Source: Rhypophila decipiens | Taxonomy: Eukaryota; Ascomycota; Sordariomycetes; Sordariales; Naviculisporaceae | Assembly (NCBI GenBank): GCA_033297075.1 | Contig: MU858263.1 | Span: forward strand, 1 to 60,510 | DNA length: 60,510 bases | Reading direction: 5' to 3' | Part shown: one piece after another, positions 48,501 to 59,790 of the stretch | Position numbering within the stretch: the first letter of the stretch is position 1 | Layout: each line of letters begins with the position of its first letter | Notes under the pieces: generated by a model | The model's input: the letters and a program-made list of their open reading frames with translations, nothing else | Databases searched by the model: none | What the model was told of the DNA's origin: nothing | Translations under genes and position numbers: made by a program

Positions 48501-49590
48501 ATGAAGGCAAACAAGCCATTTCCCGCCGCCATTGGTGTCGCGGTGGTGCTCCTCGGCTGGCTCACGCAGCCAGCATTCAGTTATGGACAACGTGGTGCCG
48601 CAGAACGGTAATTATATCCTCACGGTCTCAGCCGGACAGTGGACTTGGCAGATGCTTGTGGCTGACATCTCTCTCTGCAGTGCCATTGCGTATTCCGCCT
48701 ATGTTCTCGAAGAGATCTACGACACCGACCAATACAGCATCGCCATAGGCTGTACACCCGGGACAAGCGGCGGTCGGGACAACATGCGTACGGGCAAACC
48801 CAGGCGATGCACGTTTGGCGAATTTTGCGAATATCTCTGGATGGAAACCAAACCTGGCGACCAAAAACCTACCAAGGTGAACTGGGGCAACGCTGACGCC
48901 GACCTGAACCCGGCCGACAAAACCAAAAATACGGCCGAAGACCTGGTACGCAGGATCATGTCCCATATTACAGTGCCGAACCCAGACTATGACCCCAAGG
49001 GAACCAAGAAGCAGAAGAAAAAGCTGCTTAGAGGGGGTGACATTCCAGGACAGGGGTTCCAAGGCAATGCAGACGGGGCGAAGCTTGGCCTGCCTTCTGG
49101 GATGACACCCGCCAAGGACAATATTGTGAATTGGTACGCGGCCCTGGAACACTGCAGCCAGCGTATCACGGACGCAAAGGAAGAATTCGACAAGATGAGC
49201 TCAGACGAGCGGAAACGGCTTGGCCTCAAAGAAGACATCTTTAATAAGTGGGTTGGTACCGCCAAAGATGGCTCCGAGCTGCTGTACGACCTGCGCCAGT
49301 CCGACCATTGGAGATACATGTACGGTGAGGGCGAGCTGGACAAGAAAATGGGTGTCAAGACGGAGTACGAACACCGTAGTAGCAGATTCGGGCTATTGAA
49401 CAACGTGGACTGGAAGGAGATGCATACTGGCAGGACAATCGATCTGTTCGATGGCGGCGACGACATTAAGTTGAAGACAAAGAATTTCGACGCGAAATGG
49501 AATGTGATTGCCAGTGACGCGAAATTTGTGGACCACATGACTGCCATGGCGGCCGTCAAACGAATCAAGTCCCAACTGGCTGGCTGCTAG
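48501..49590 (+). CDS. secreted protein of unknown function paired with the chitinase
   Basis: Two exons, 48501-48607 and 48681-49590, phase 2 junction, 338 residues. The ATG at 48501 is chosen over a longer overlapping frame because it gives a clean signal peptide (about 1-26: hydrophobic AAIGVAVVLLGWL core, cleavage after AFS) and a spliced join into the main frame. The mature protein has few Cys (CTPGTSGG, RRCTFGEFCEYLW, ALEHC and a terminal Cys). It has a basic KGTKKQKKKLLRGG patch near residue 160 and a charged C-terminal half (YMYGEGELDKKMG, EYEHRSSRFG). No known domain recognised. Divergent position beside a zymocin-like chitinase suggests a partner or cargo protein, but this is inference. 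Confidence 0.7.
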
Positions 49591-50039
49591 ATAGTTTCAA
49601 GACTCGGTTTCCTGTCAATACTTCCTCCGAGTGGTGGGTAGCTAGGCCACATCATCGTGCTCAGATAGGTTGTATACAGGATTAGCTTTTGTACTTTATT
49701 CCATAGTTCGTATATCATGACGACTGATTTTCCGGAGACACCTCGCTATTCCATTCCACAGAACTGCCTTGGCTTGAAGTCCCTAGGGTTAGGGTTATGT
49801 CTCCGTGATTGTTTGCGAAAGGGTTCTTTTCACTTGTGGCGCAGCAACGTAATTTGATCCCTGTACGAAACCTAACACATTACCATTAGACCATGTCCTT
49901 GCCACCGCTTCCCCCGTACATTGTCACTGACATCAAATAATTGATACATCGCCCATTTTCGCGGAGAGCTGGCCAAACCCGCAAACACCGATGAAACAAA
50001 TTGACCTGCCAACGGAAAAGGAACGAAAAACAACAAACC
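49591..50039. other. intergenic
   Basis: AGGGTTAGGGTT telomere-like pair near 49786. No gene. Confidence 0.35.
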
Positions 50040-51797
50040 ATGAATTCGTTATTGGAGTCACTACCGCTGGAGCTACTCACCCAAATTACGGGAAGCTTAG
50101 AGCAGCGGAACATCTCGGCCTTAATGCGAACGTCCAGAAAGCTCTATCACAACTTGGAGTCTTCGTTGTACCGCTCAAAGGAGGCGCGGAACAGGGCACT
50201 GAGATGGGTCTGCACTCACGGCCATGTCAACATTATCCGTCGCCTCATATCGGTCTATGAGTCATCTCCGAGCGTGGTTGATAGAGGAGGTTTGACGCTC
50301 AATCTTGCCCTCAAAGCGCAACAACTGGATGCATTTCAGCTTCTTTTGCAGCTTGGTGCCGGGATCGACGGCCAACACGAAAACTCACATCAGCTAAGAA
50401 CTCTGGTCAGAGAACTGTCCTGCTCTTCCGCCAGTTCTGAGTTTGCACGCGCCTTCTTCAAAGCCGGTCGGGCTGCTCAACTGCCGCGTCGATTACTCGA
50501 CGTGTCGCTGATGATGATGGTCAGACACCAGCTTCCAGTTGATCTGGTAGAGTTGGTGCTCAACCATGGGGCCAGTGTCAACAAGTCTCATTCTGTTCGG
50601 ATAGGCTCGGAGAAGACTTGGGCAAATCCGTTATCGGCTTCTATTCTTTTCAACTCAAGACCCGTGTTTGATCTTCTCCGCAATCGCGGCGCCTCCATTC
50701 ATGGCACCGTGGTCAATTATCCGCGACGAAGGCCACTTCATATTCCCATCTACGCGGCGGCCTATTCCATTTTGGAGCACGGGACACATATGTTCCAGTC
50801 TTGCCTCGACAACGGAGCTGATATCAATCACGGTGCGGTTTTATCCACGAGAGCCGCCTCCCGTCGATACCACTACGGCACCCCTCTGCTCGGCTACCTT
50901 GACTCGATTGAGTCGTGGCCTGTAGGGACTAACGTCGGCAGTGGCGGGGGTCCTCTCGACCACCTCGGACATCTTTTGAACAGCGGGGCCATTATTTCCG
51001 ACAATCTACCCACGGTTCCTTTCCCAGGCCCTCACGGTCGCCCGCATGACCAAACCGCGCCTCACTCCAGTCTTCATCTCCTCCTGGACAACATGAAGGG
51101 CAATCTCAACCAACTTGCCGATGCTCAATTCCAGGCTGTTGCAAAGCTGCTAATTCAGCACGGCGCATTGTCAGGTAGTGGTGACCCCAAGGTAGCAGCA
51201 GAGCGGATCAAACGGCTTCTTCTGGACTACGATCATGGCCACCGGGGCGCCACGTACCCCGCCTCTGTGGTCCAGGCCTGGCGCGCCTTTGTTACCCTCC
51301 TCCTTGACAGCGCATGCAGTCTAGATGAGACAAACGGCCATGTTCGCTGGCAAGACGCTCTGCTCTCGGATTACATTTACGATCGCGGCACAGATTCGGG
51401 CCAAGCTCCCACCGATCTCACGTTTGAGGCTATTTCTCTGCTTATATCACATGTCGGCGCAGATATCAACGCTACACCGTTGCCGGTGCTTCACAGACTG
51501 TGTCACTTCTATCATCTAATGGAAGCTACGCATAACATCGGACCCAACGACGCCTACGAGCGCCACCATTCCCACGGAATCGCGGATCAGCGGAGGCGAT
51601 TGGTGAGCGCTTTGGTCGAGAAGTACCGTGCAAACCCGGACCTGAAAATCTCTGCTGAGAGTCCGGGAGAAGGTGGGGGCCCAGGGAGAACAGCCGAGGA
51701 GATCCTGCTTAGCGAGTGGGAGGGGTTGGAGTACTCAGAGACAGGCAGACGGTTCATCGCGGCCTTGGTTGAGGATATCAAGGATGGAAATCGTTGA
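50040..51797 (+). CDS. F-box and ankyrin-repeat protein
   Basis: Single exon, 585 residues. The ATG at 50040 is taken because the F-box follows directly: LPLELLTQITGSL (about 7-20) to ALMRTSRKLYHNLE. Degenerate ankyrin repeats run from about residue 55 to 480, with units such as RWVCTHGHVNIIRRLI, LALKAQQLDAFQLLLQLGAGID, LVLNHGASVN, CLDNGADINHG and LLNSGAII. It is probably a substrate adaptor of an SCF ubiquitin ligase or a fungal self/non-self type ankyrin protein. It sits between the secreted protein and the LysM gene of chitin locus 2, with no evident functional link. Confidence 0.82.
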   Translation: MNSLLESLPLELLTQITGSLEQRNISALMRTSRKLYHNLESSLYRSKEARNRALRWVCTHGHVNIIRRLISVYESSPSVVDRGGLTLNLALKAQQLDAFQLLLQLGAGIDGQHENSHQLRTLVRELSCSSASSEFARAFFKAGRAAQLPRRLLDVSLMMMVRHQLPVDLVELVLNHGASVNKSHSVRIGSEKTWANPLSASILFNSRPVFDLLRNRGASIHGTVVNYPRRRPLHIPIYAAAYSILEHGTHMFQSCLDNGADINHGAVLSTRAASRRYHYGTPLLGYLDSIESWPVGTNVGSGGGPLDHLGHLLNSGAIISDNLPTVPFPGPHGRPHDQTAPHSSLHLLLDNMKGNLNQLADAQFQAVAKLLIQHGALSGSGDPKVAAERIKRLLLDYDHGHRGATYPASVVQAWRAFVTLLLDSACSLDETNGHVRWQDALLSDYIYDRGTDSGQAPTDLTFEAISLLISHVGADINATPLPVLHRLCHFYHLMEATHNIGPNDAYERHHSHGIADQRRRLVSALVEKYRANPDLKISAESPGEGGGPGRTAEEILLSEWEGLEYSETGRRFIAALVEDIKDGNR

Positions 51798-52756
51798 ACC
51801 TAGCATCATTCCGTAATGAAAGATTTGACCGGCAAAGCCTGTCTTGGTAGTTGTACTTGAATTATGTAGATCTTTCTATTCTTGACGTCGTAATAAGGAT
51901 GCGCCACCCCGCTTGTACATGAAGGCAATTTCCCAAACCACGTCCTATGTCGACTGAGTACGTGCGCATATCACTAGTTTATCGTCCAGACCTTCTTGCT
52001 AGCCGTCGTCACTGCTACGTACTATGCGTTCTTTTTCGGTTCCCCTTAAATCCCAGGATGAGCCCCTTGTTCCTGGACGCATTAACCAATCATCTCAGAG
52101 TCCGAGCTGCGCCACGAATCCCTTGGCCGATGCTACCATGGGAACTTGAATCCTGCCGTAACCTTATCACAGGTGCGATGTTTAAGTTCTGATGAAATGA
52201 CATGAGACGAAAATCCTGTTGCTACGCTCTACACCCGACTGCCTATTTGGTTTCCCTACGTGGGTGAAATATTAGCGAAACGCATTACTCAGGTACCCGC
52301 CCTTGCCGCCGTACCATGATGCTGGGTCGATTCTGCCTCGCAGAATTCAATACCACCTTCCGCCTCCCATGGAACCGGGAACGGAGAAAATGCTTCTTTC
52401 TGCCGCAATTCAAGGTAGGAATGAATTGTTCACTCCATGGAAAACCCAGTGCCCCGGTGGCAATCCTCCAGGACCACTATGGCAATATCCACAATAAGGC
52501 TACAGCTTACCAATGGCTCGTAGTCGTGGGTCAAGTCCGAGAGAAGTAACATTACCTCTGGGGGAAGTGGAATGAGCAACACACCACCTGGCAAGGCGGA
52601 AAGAAGCCCATCTGGAAACATGTTCACATCGCGTGGTTGAACGGCAAGATGGCTTCACATATTAAGGGGTCCATCGTATGGCTCTCCCACCCAACTTGCC
52701 CATCACTGCAGTGTGAAACTGTCACTTAGTCAATCGTTCAAACCTCCAAGCACACC
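51798..52756. other. intergenic, upstream of the LysM gene
   Basis: No convincing gene; the short ORFs at 51947-52192 and 52303-52549 lack features. Confidence 0.35.
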
Positions 52757-54068
52757 ATGTCTCTCAGATCTCTTGTGGCAGCGGCCGTCCTCAGTTCACC
52801 TGCCTTGGCATGGCTGGTCGACCCTCCCACGACTGCCCCGGCTGATACGGTTCAAGACTGCACCTTCTGGACAGTTGCCGGGTCGAGCGACACGTGCCGC
52901 AGTCTGGCCGACGACAACTTTATTTCCGTGACGGAATTGCACCGATGGGTTAGTATTCCATGTTTGCAAATTCCCCCGGTCCTCGGTGGATATTCTGCTA
53001 ACGACTGTCCAAACAGAATCCCTCCCTGGCAGCGACGGGCTGCCCCGTCATCTCGGGATACTCGTACTGTGTCGAGAAGAATTACGGACAAGACGCTCCC
53101 GTGAGCACTCCCAAGACCACGACTACTGCGCCCATCACCACCACCAAGACAACCACACCCGCTGGGCCCACCACCACTGGTAATGGCATCACCACTCCCT
53201 TCCCGGTTCAGACCGGCATGGTGGGCAACTGCAACAAGTTCGTCTTCGTCAAGGAAGGCGACGGGTACTGTGGTGACATTGCCGCCAAGAATGGCGTCTC
53301 GCTGGCCAACTTTTACGCCTGGAATCCCGCGGTCGGATCCGGCTGTGAGGGTCTCTGGTTGGAGACCTACTATTGGTAAGTATTTCTGATCGTCTCTGCC
53401 TATTGATCAACTCTTGCTAATATCTGAAAAGTGTCGGGATTATTGGCGGCCCAGCCCCGATTACAACCACCACCAAGCCACCAGTTACTACTACGACCAC
53501 TACACCTGGGAATGGCATTACCACACCCATGCCCACCCAATCCGGCATGGTGAGCAACTGCAACAAGTTCACCATGGTCAAGGAAGGGGATGGGTACTGT
53601 GGCGACATTGCGGCTAAGAACGGCATCACTCTGGCCAACTTTTACGCCTGGAACAAGGGTCTCGGGTCCAACTGCGAGAATCTCTGGTTGAATGTAAGTT
53701 TCCCATCAAACTCTGACCCCATGAACCGACAATTCGGAGCGCAAACTGACATTTTTGCCTCCAAAAAGACTTACTACTGCGTAAACATCGTCGGTGGGAC
53801 AACCCTCAAGCCCACAACCTCTACCCCAAAGCCGACAACCACGACAACCAAGGGCAATGGGGTCGCCACACCCACCCCTTTCCAGACTGGAATGGTCACC
53901 AACTGCAAGACGTTCCATAAAGTCGTGGCTGGCGATAATCTCTACTGCGCCGATATCGCGACCAAGTACAAGATCACCTTGGCAAACTTTTACAAGTGGA
54001 ACCCTGGTGTGGGCAGCAACTGTGGCTCCCTTTGGGGGGGTTATTATGTTTGTGTTGCGACTCTTTGA
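52757..54068 (+). CDS. secreted protein with four LysM modules
   Basis: Four exons: 52757-52948, 53017-53375, 53432-53693 and 53769-54068; all phases agree, 370 residues. The signal peptide (about 1-18, LVAAAVLSSPALA) is followed by an atypical N-terminal LysM (DCTFWTVAGSSDTC to YCVE). Three LysM modules then follow, each CNKF or CKTF, a GD-x-YC-x-DIA core, LANFY-x-W and a closing WL or WGG plus Cys, separated by long Thr/Pro/Lys linkers. The intron after the closing W/L-x recurs in modules. It is a chitin-binding extracellular protein that probably protects or masks chitin. It is diverged from the seven-LysM protein of locus 1 but shares the same atypical first module. Confidence 0.9.
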
Positions 54069-55047
54069 TGTTTTCTCGTTCTGCTAAGTGAAGCCCTCAT
54101 TGTGAGGTAACCTTCTGCCTTGTTGGGAAGATAATAGGCGGAGCGAGTGAATGAATGTTGGGGGAGGGGGGGGGGGGGTTGCATAGACTTTGTTTCTCAG
54201 ATATCAGTACTGTACATAGTTGATGAGCTAGAGATGTAAATATGATGTTTGTGCTTCCTTCTGCATAGAAAAGGAAATATGGTTGTCAGGCAGTTCGATT
54301 TGTTGAAGAAACCGTATATCGGATATGAGATCATTGAGATGATATGACATGGCCCTTTGTCCGACGAGCTGTCCTTGAGGTTGTGCGATCTTTGTCGAGT
54401 CTTTATCAGAACAAGCTTCTTTGAAATTGTGGACAATAGTTTTGTTTAAAGTCCAGGTTTATAAACAGACACCAAATGTACAAGAGACGAGATTAACGAT
54501 CATCAGCTCATTTACAAGTTCTGAAGGACTCAAAAAAAGAAAGAAAAAAGCGATAATCCACGATAGCCCAGATGGTGTAGCGGTAGCATGTTCACCTTCC
54601 TCTATCTATCTAATGAAATGTGCATACCGTATACCCCTGTATGTGCTATATCCCAGATGATGGAGTAATGTTTGAAAGGCGGTGGGTTCGACTCCCACCC
54701 TGGGCAGGCTCATTCCTTTTTCTTTGTCTTACTTGGTATTCCTTCGTTTGTTTTGGATTAGTTGGTCACCATGATGCTTTGGGTTGAGGGTCTTTTGGGA
54801 ACAGACAACAAAACTTTCTCTGCAACTGTGAGACCCCCGTTACGGACAGATTTTGAACACAATCCTTTCTCCAACATAGAAGAAACATCCATCCATCATT
54901 TTCCCCGCTTGGCAAATAGTAGAATTCCTCCACCACTTGCCTTGTCACTTGGCGTAAATAAAAAGATTATTCAATCAACAAAACCCTTGATCAAACGACC
55001 ACCTCCAACCCACACCGGTGAGGTCCCGCAACTGCAGTGCCGCCTTC
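54069..55047. other. intergenic with G run and a tRNA
   Basis: A G run at 54166-54178 lies in the probable 3' UTR of the LysM gene. The tRNA at 54566-54706 is listed separately. No other gene. Confidence 0.45.
54566..54706 (+). tRNA. probable tRNA-Gly(UCC) with a 69-nt intron
   Basis: Acceptor GCCCAGA pairs with CCTGGGC (one mismatch, 7:66), discriminator A. D-arm GTGT..GCAT with the AGCGGTA loop; T-arm GTGGG-TTCGACT-CCCAC is perfect. Anticodon stem TTCAC/TTGAA has a mismatch at 31:39, loop CTTCC.., anticodon TCC at 54598-54600. The insert 54602-54670 sits where nuclear tRNA introns do (after position 37). The intron is long and position 37 is unusual (T), so it may be a decayed or odd tRNA; identity is less sure than the fold. 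Confidence 0.55.
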
Positions 55048-56396
55048 TCACTCCCTAACAGCCATCCCCATCGCCCGGCTCCCCGCCAACCCCACCAGCT
55101 CAAAATGCTGCACCTGCTGCTTCCCCGCCGAGTTCCCCGAGACCCGAACAACCGTAACCGCCGCCGGTGTGGTTCCATTACCCGGTGAAAGCGCATACAA
55201 GAAATCGCCCGAAGCCCGCAGATCAATCAATCCCGGATCATTATTCACCTTGCTCAGATCAATCTCGCCCAGAATACTTGCATCGGTGAGACTCATTTCC
55301 ACGATGCGATTCACACCCACGTCGGTAACGAATGCCGTGCCTGTCTTGGCGGAAATGGTCGCCCAGCAGGTTGCCTTTTGGCCTTGGACTGTTCCTTTGC
55401 CTAGGACGGTGGCTTCGCCTGTGGTGGGGTTGACTGAGAGGACGGCCGCGCCGAACGAGGCGTCTGTTGCGAAGACTTTCGATCCATTACCGTTACCGGG
55501 GATGGACTGAGACCCGAACAACACCGCTGTTCCGGCTGGTGAACTTCGTTTTTCTTGGGTCGAGACAGCTGAGATGCTGGACATTCGACCCTGTGGCAAG
55601 CGCTGTTGCATCTTTGTCACCGGGAAGGAGGAGATGAAGCCTGTCTTGTTGGTAGGCGGGTCTCCCTTGACTGTCGCGAAGACGGTCAATTCGTCGGCTG
55701 AGAAAAAGACCTGGGAGACGGTGTTTGTTGGCCCGACTGGGGGAGTGGTCTGCCCGAGGTCGAATGGGCGAAGGGCATCCATTGCGCCCAGCTGGTTGCG
55801 CGAGAACTTGGCGCATGAGACGCCCGCCAGTTTGCCTGATGCGCCGACGCATACGAGGCGGTTCTTGAGGGAGGCTGTGACGGTGTTGGGGAATTCCCCT
55901 GGGACGGCGACGGGAGTGCCGATTAGAGAGAGGCGTGTCGGATCGCTGGGAGAGATGGAGAGCATGCTTAGGGTGTTGGAGCCGGCGTTCACGGCGAATA
56001 TAAACTGGTACATCAAATCTTGTTAGCAACTGCTTTGGAGGGCTGTACAGGAAAGGTGCTGTTCCGGCGTCCCGGTGAGGCCGTATATGGGTAGCTCACA
56101 TTTCCAACCACCGTCAAAGCAGACTGGCTGACCAAGGCATCGGGAGTTGCTGGCTGGTTGTCGCTGTTCAGCGCCACTGAGCCTGCGCCATTGGTTGAAG
56201 TCAGGCTTCCCGGTGATAGCTGGCCGTCGGCTCCGATGCGCAAGGATACCACCCCGTTGGCCTCGTCGTTGGTGATTAGGTAGAGCGCCTTTCCTGCTCC
56301 TTGGACTGGATTGCCGCCGGGGCATTTGGACGCAGCCCCTGAAGTGGCGAGGAACGACAGCACTAGGGCCCAGGAGGTTCGCGATATTAAAGCCAT
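55048..56396 (-). CDS. secreted lactonase-like beta-propeller protein
   Basis: Two exons in transcript order, 56396-56100 and 56004-55048, phase 0, 417 residues. A signal peptide (about 1-22, ending SGAAS) is followed by repeated blade-like units: LYLITNDEANGVVSLRIGADG, FIFAVNAGSNTLSMLSI and FVTDVGVNRIVEMSL. These are the pattern of the fungal Lgl/3-carboxy-cis,cis-muconate cyclase-like seven-bladed propellers. In cells this fold hosts lactonases, but many secreted fungal members have no known activity. No membrane anchor is seen at the C-terminus. It is not obviously linked to its neighbours. Confidence 0.75.
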
Positions 56397-57239
56397 GTTG
56401 TAGAGTGCAAAGGACCTGCCACGGAGCTTCTCAAAAGCTTACTCGAAAAGGTAGTGGGCAAAAGACGTGAAGAATGATTGTGAATGGTAGGGAAACTCTA
56501 AACGAGAAGTGTATTGTGATACTACTTATAATGTGAAGGGTATTGTTCATCCCGACGATGGAATCCACGGCTTATGTACTTGATGTTTTGGCTCCATGTT
56601 GACTATCGCTAGGCCTGACAAGGACCTTTTGTCAGGCTTTGGGGGGTTCAAACCGGGCTGTAACGCACTTCAAGTCGGAGGTTTTGTGGTTTGGAAATTA
56701 GTTCGAGAAATCTAAATGAACATCATCAGTGTCCAATACCTACATATAAAGCATCTTCCTTACAGCCGGGGTTTTGTTTAGAAAATGCACCTATTAAGTA
56801 ACAAACATTAAAGTGGTCCCAGATTGCCATGATTGCCGTCGCAGCCTGATCCACATGATCACCATATCAAGATCTCCGATTTTGGCCAAGAAAGTTGGGA
56901 AACCCCGGATTCAAGGAGGTGTAACCAGGGTTTCGGATTGTAACGTTCATCCCGAAACGGAAAGTTTGGATGACAGAACAGGATTTCCTCATTCGGTCAT
57001 CAGCCCCTGAGCCCCGAGACAGCCAACCCCAGGTCGCAGATGTGACAGGGGTATCTGCACGGCAGATCAGCGGCGTAGCATCAGGGACTTCTGTGGATTA
57101 CTGATCATGCTGACTTCCAGTTAAGGTTTGCTCCTCCAGCTCGAGTCACCGTGTTCTCTCAAGATCGCGGACAGGAAAAAAAAGCCCACAACCCGCACTA
57201 TTATTGCCAGTGCGATCAACCACCACACTATTGCCGACC
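56397..57239. other. intergenic
   Basis: Divergent promoter space between the propeller gene and the bZIP gene. No gene seen. Confidence 0.35.
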
Positions 57240-58595
57240 ATGTCAGTCAACGTCTTTCGCTTTTTTCGACCAACTGGAGGTACGTGCTCGACCGCGGCAA
57301 GTACCGGCTTATGACAGAGAATAAGCTAAACATTTTCCGTACCTGCAGAAGAAAAGGAGGAAAAGTCCGAAAAGCGCCGTGCCCAAGTACGTCGCGCGCA
57401 ACAGTAAGCCCGGCCCCCGCATAGCACTCTGCATGTATCCTATCCCATGACACACGAATTAACACTGATGACATGGGGCTTTATTTAGGACATACCGCCT
57501 TCGCAAGGACCAGTACACCCGAGCACTCGAGAAAGAAGTCTCCCGCCTGCGATCAGTGGAAGCAGATCTAAGTCTCGAAATTCAACGCCTGCGCGATACT
57601 GTTAGCTCACAGCAGCGTCTCCTCGCAAAGGAGAACTCCTGGGGCGACCTGTGGGATTATGTGGCCAATGATGAACATGTCTCGAGGGAAACCGGGATCT
57701 CACCCCTATCCGACCAAAGTCAACTCGCTGCCCTGAGCGAAGTGACGCTCGACTCACAATGGACTGCGACAGTCACATCGCCGAGTGAGCGTGGGCAGCC
57801 CGCGCTGCCTTTTGCATTTGAAAGTCGCCCGGCTCCTGGTGAATCGATACCACCGGCGTCGCAGCACCCTAAAGCTCGAGATTGCCAACCCGGTCCCTCC
57901 TCCGAACTAACAACCACTGCGATGGAATTTGTCCTGGCGTAAGTGCCCAATCTTCTGATTACTTAGCTATGCTTCCATTGAGAACCCAGATACTCACCTC
58001 TTCTGCACTTCACTTCAACAGCCTAGAGTCACCCTGCCTCTCACACATCCACGGCGATCCTTCCACGCCACACCAAGCAAACGGACACGCCCTGACAACT
58101 TCTTCTTATGTCTTGTCACTTTCGCCTCAATTGCCGTCATCTTCTCAGTCACCTTCCACCTCTCTTGAATCGAACAAAGCTGCAGTCATCAGGGGCCTTG
58201 ACTCCGCGCCACGAAATATTCTCGACCGACTGCTCGCCCTCTCGACGAATTTCGCGCTAGAGGACGAACTTACGCCTATACAAGCATGGAAGCGGATCTC
58301 GGCGCAGATGGGAAGCATGAGAAACCCGAGCACGAACGGCAGCAAGAACGGACAGCTTGAGTGGTCGTTGAAGGAGCTGGTCAGGAGGTTGAGCGGAACG
58401 ATCAAATGTCATGGGTGAGTGTCTGTCGAGAGATCCCAGTATCTTCCGTTCTCCGCTAACTGTATTCTCAGCTTCGGTGCAGTCCTGAAGGTAGATGTGT
58501 TTGAGAAAGTGGTAAGGGACGTGATGATAGGGCAAGGCTGGGAGAGTGTTGGTGCAGGAGGAAATATAAGCGGCGCAAGGCAGCTTTTTATATAA
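57240..58595 (+). CDS. bZIP transcription factor
   Basis: Five exons: 57240-57279, 57349-57403, 57489-57938, 58022-58414 and 58472-58595; all phases fit, 353 residues. The basic region is split by an intron: KRRAQVRRAQQ joins TYRLRKDQYTRALEKEV (about residues 23-50). It matches the Yap-like fungal AQ-x-R-x-AQ-x-x-(F/Y)-R-x-RK pattern, but the invariant Asn of the usual NRxAQ is Val. A leucine-zipper-like helix with SRLRSVEADLSLEIQRLRDTV follows. The rest is Ser/Pro-rich, with a C-terminal helical domain (WKRISAQMG, LKELVRRLSGTIKCHG, FEKVVRDVM) like other short fungal AP-1-type bZIPs. Probably nuclear; target genes unknown. Confidence 0.8.
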
Positions 58596-58700
58596 TCACA
58601 AGACGCAAACTGGGGCAGCAAATTATAGGATCTTGAAAGAAGTACCATTATCATCGCCCAAAAAAAAACTACTTCTCTGCTTTAATCTTCTCGTGCAATC

Positions 58701-59790
58701 TTAAACGGCCCGAGTCTCATCTCCCTTGGCCTCATCTTGCACCGACTCATCGGCAGGCTGGCTCTCTGGCTGCTCCTGGGGAGCCTTGGTCTCCTCCGAA
58801 CTTGGCGTATTGCCCCAGGTGAGAAGGTTCGTATTGCCCGGGAAACACGACGGGAAATCCACGGCAGAGGTGAAATAGGAACGCGGGTTCACAGTTGCAG
58901 CGATGGTGATGATATCACTATTAAAAGCGGCGTCGGCGACGCGTCGAAATTGCCTGACGGCATGCCATAGTGCGTGAAGATCCTGCAAAGAAGGCATTGA
59001 ATATTAGCACGCACTCGTCTTGCCAGCATATTCCGTGGTTGATTCAGAAGGCATGCATTGCTGAGAATCTATCAAGGTGCCGCGGCCTGTGAAAGGGCTC
59101 TTCAAAGGCATGACATATACGTGGATCGTCGATAGGCCTTGATATATTCTCACCCAGAAGTGCGTCTGTGTGATGGGAGAAATGATAGAAAACACTTACG
59201 TTGACCTGACTGGCCTTTATGGCAGGTGAAGTTTCAGACTCCCAAGTTGCCTGAGATCTTACGAGTTAAACAATAAGATCGCGCCTACATTTCTGGTTAG
59301 AATCTCAATGACAAAGTAGGGCAGTCAGGCAGAGGACGCGTAAAAATGTACTCACCACGCCGGAAGGGGAACCGCAGCGGCTAGAGCGATGTGCGAGGCA
59401 GGCCGTCCAATGGCTCCAGCGCGCACGTTGTCCAGCCATCCAATGACATCATCGGCGGGCGGGTTTGAAGAAAGGTGGTCGAAGACGAGGACCAGGACCC
59501 GGTCGACACGAGCACGATCACTTCTTTGGAGAAAAGTGCGGCCGGTGACTTGGACGAGACCACGCAAAACTTGACTATCATGTTGATCGTTGAGTAGGAC
59601 ACGCGGTCGGGAGCTGTACACAAATCCAATGCGGGGCAAAAGTGTCAATGAGGTAGGTGTTTGCTCCAGCCATGGTGACGAGGTCAAAGATTGCTTTTCG
59701 GGGACCTTGTTGCTGAGGGGGAAAAAGAGGTGTAAGAGGGAAGAAAGAGGAGCGGTTGAGGGAGATATTTCTACCTCTTGGGTCCACCTG
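58701..59790 (-). pseudogene. remnant of a possible HXXXD-type acyltransferase
   Basis: Minus-strand pieces with good splice sites: an exon ending at 59356, one at 59258-59200 and one at 58982-58701 (end of the frame). Readable blocks include FDLVTMAGANTYLIDTFAP (near 59680), PPADDVIGWLDNVRAGAIG (near 59440) and NPRSYFTSAVDFPSCFPGN followed by LLTWGNTP (near 58860). The last resembles the SW-x-x-(L/T)P end of trichothecene-acetyltransferase/BAHD-like proteins, but the following DFGxG is missing, replaced by an acidic tail. The first junction gives TG|A, a stop, in the best frame, and upstream parts lie in different frames. It reads as a decayed gene; family assignment is tentative. Confidence 0.35.

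Noticed and set aside
48532..48680. N-terminus of the longer unspliced frame at 48532
   Set aside because: The spliced model from 48501 gives a signal peptide and keeps frame; the unspliced start reads through the intron.
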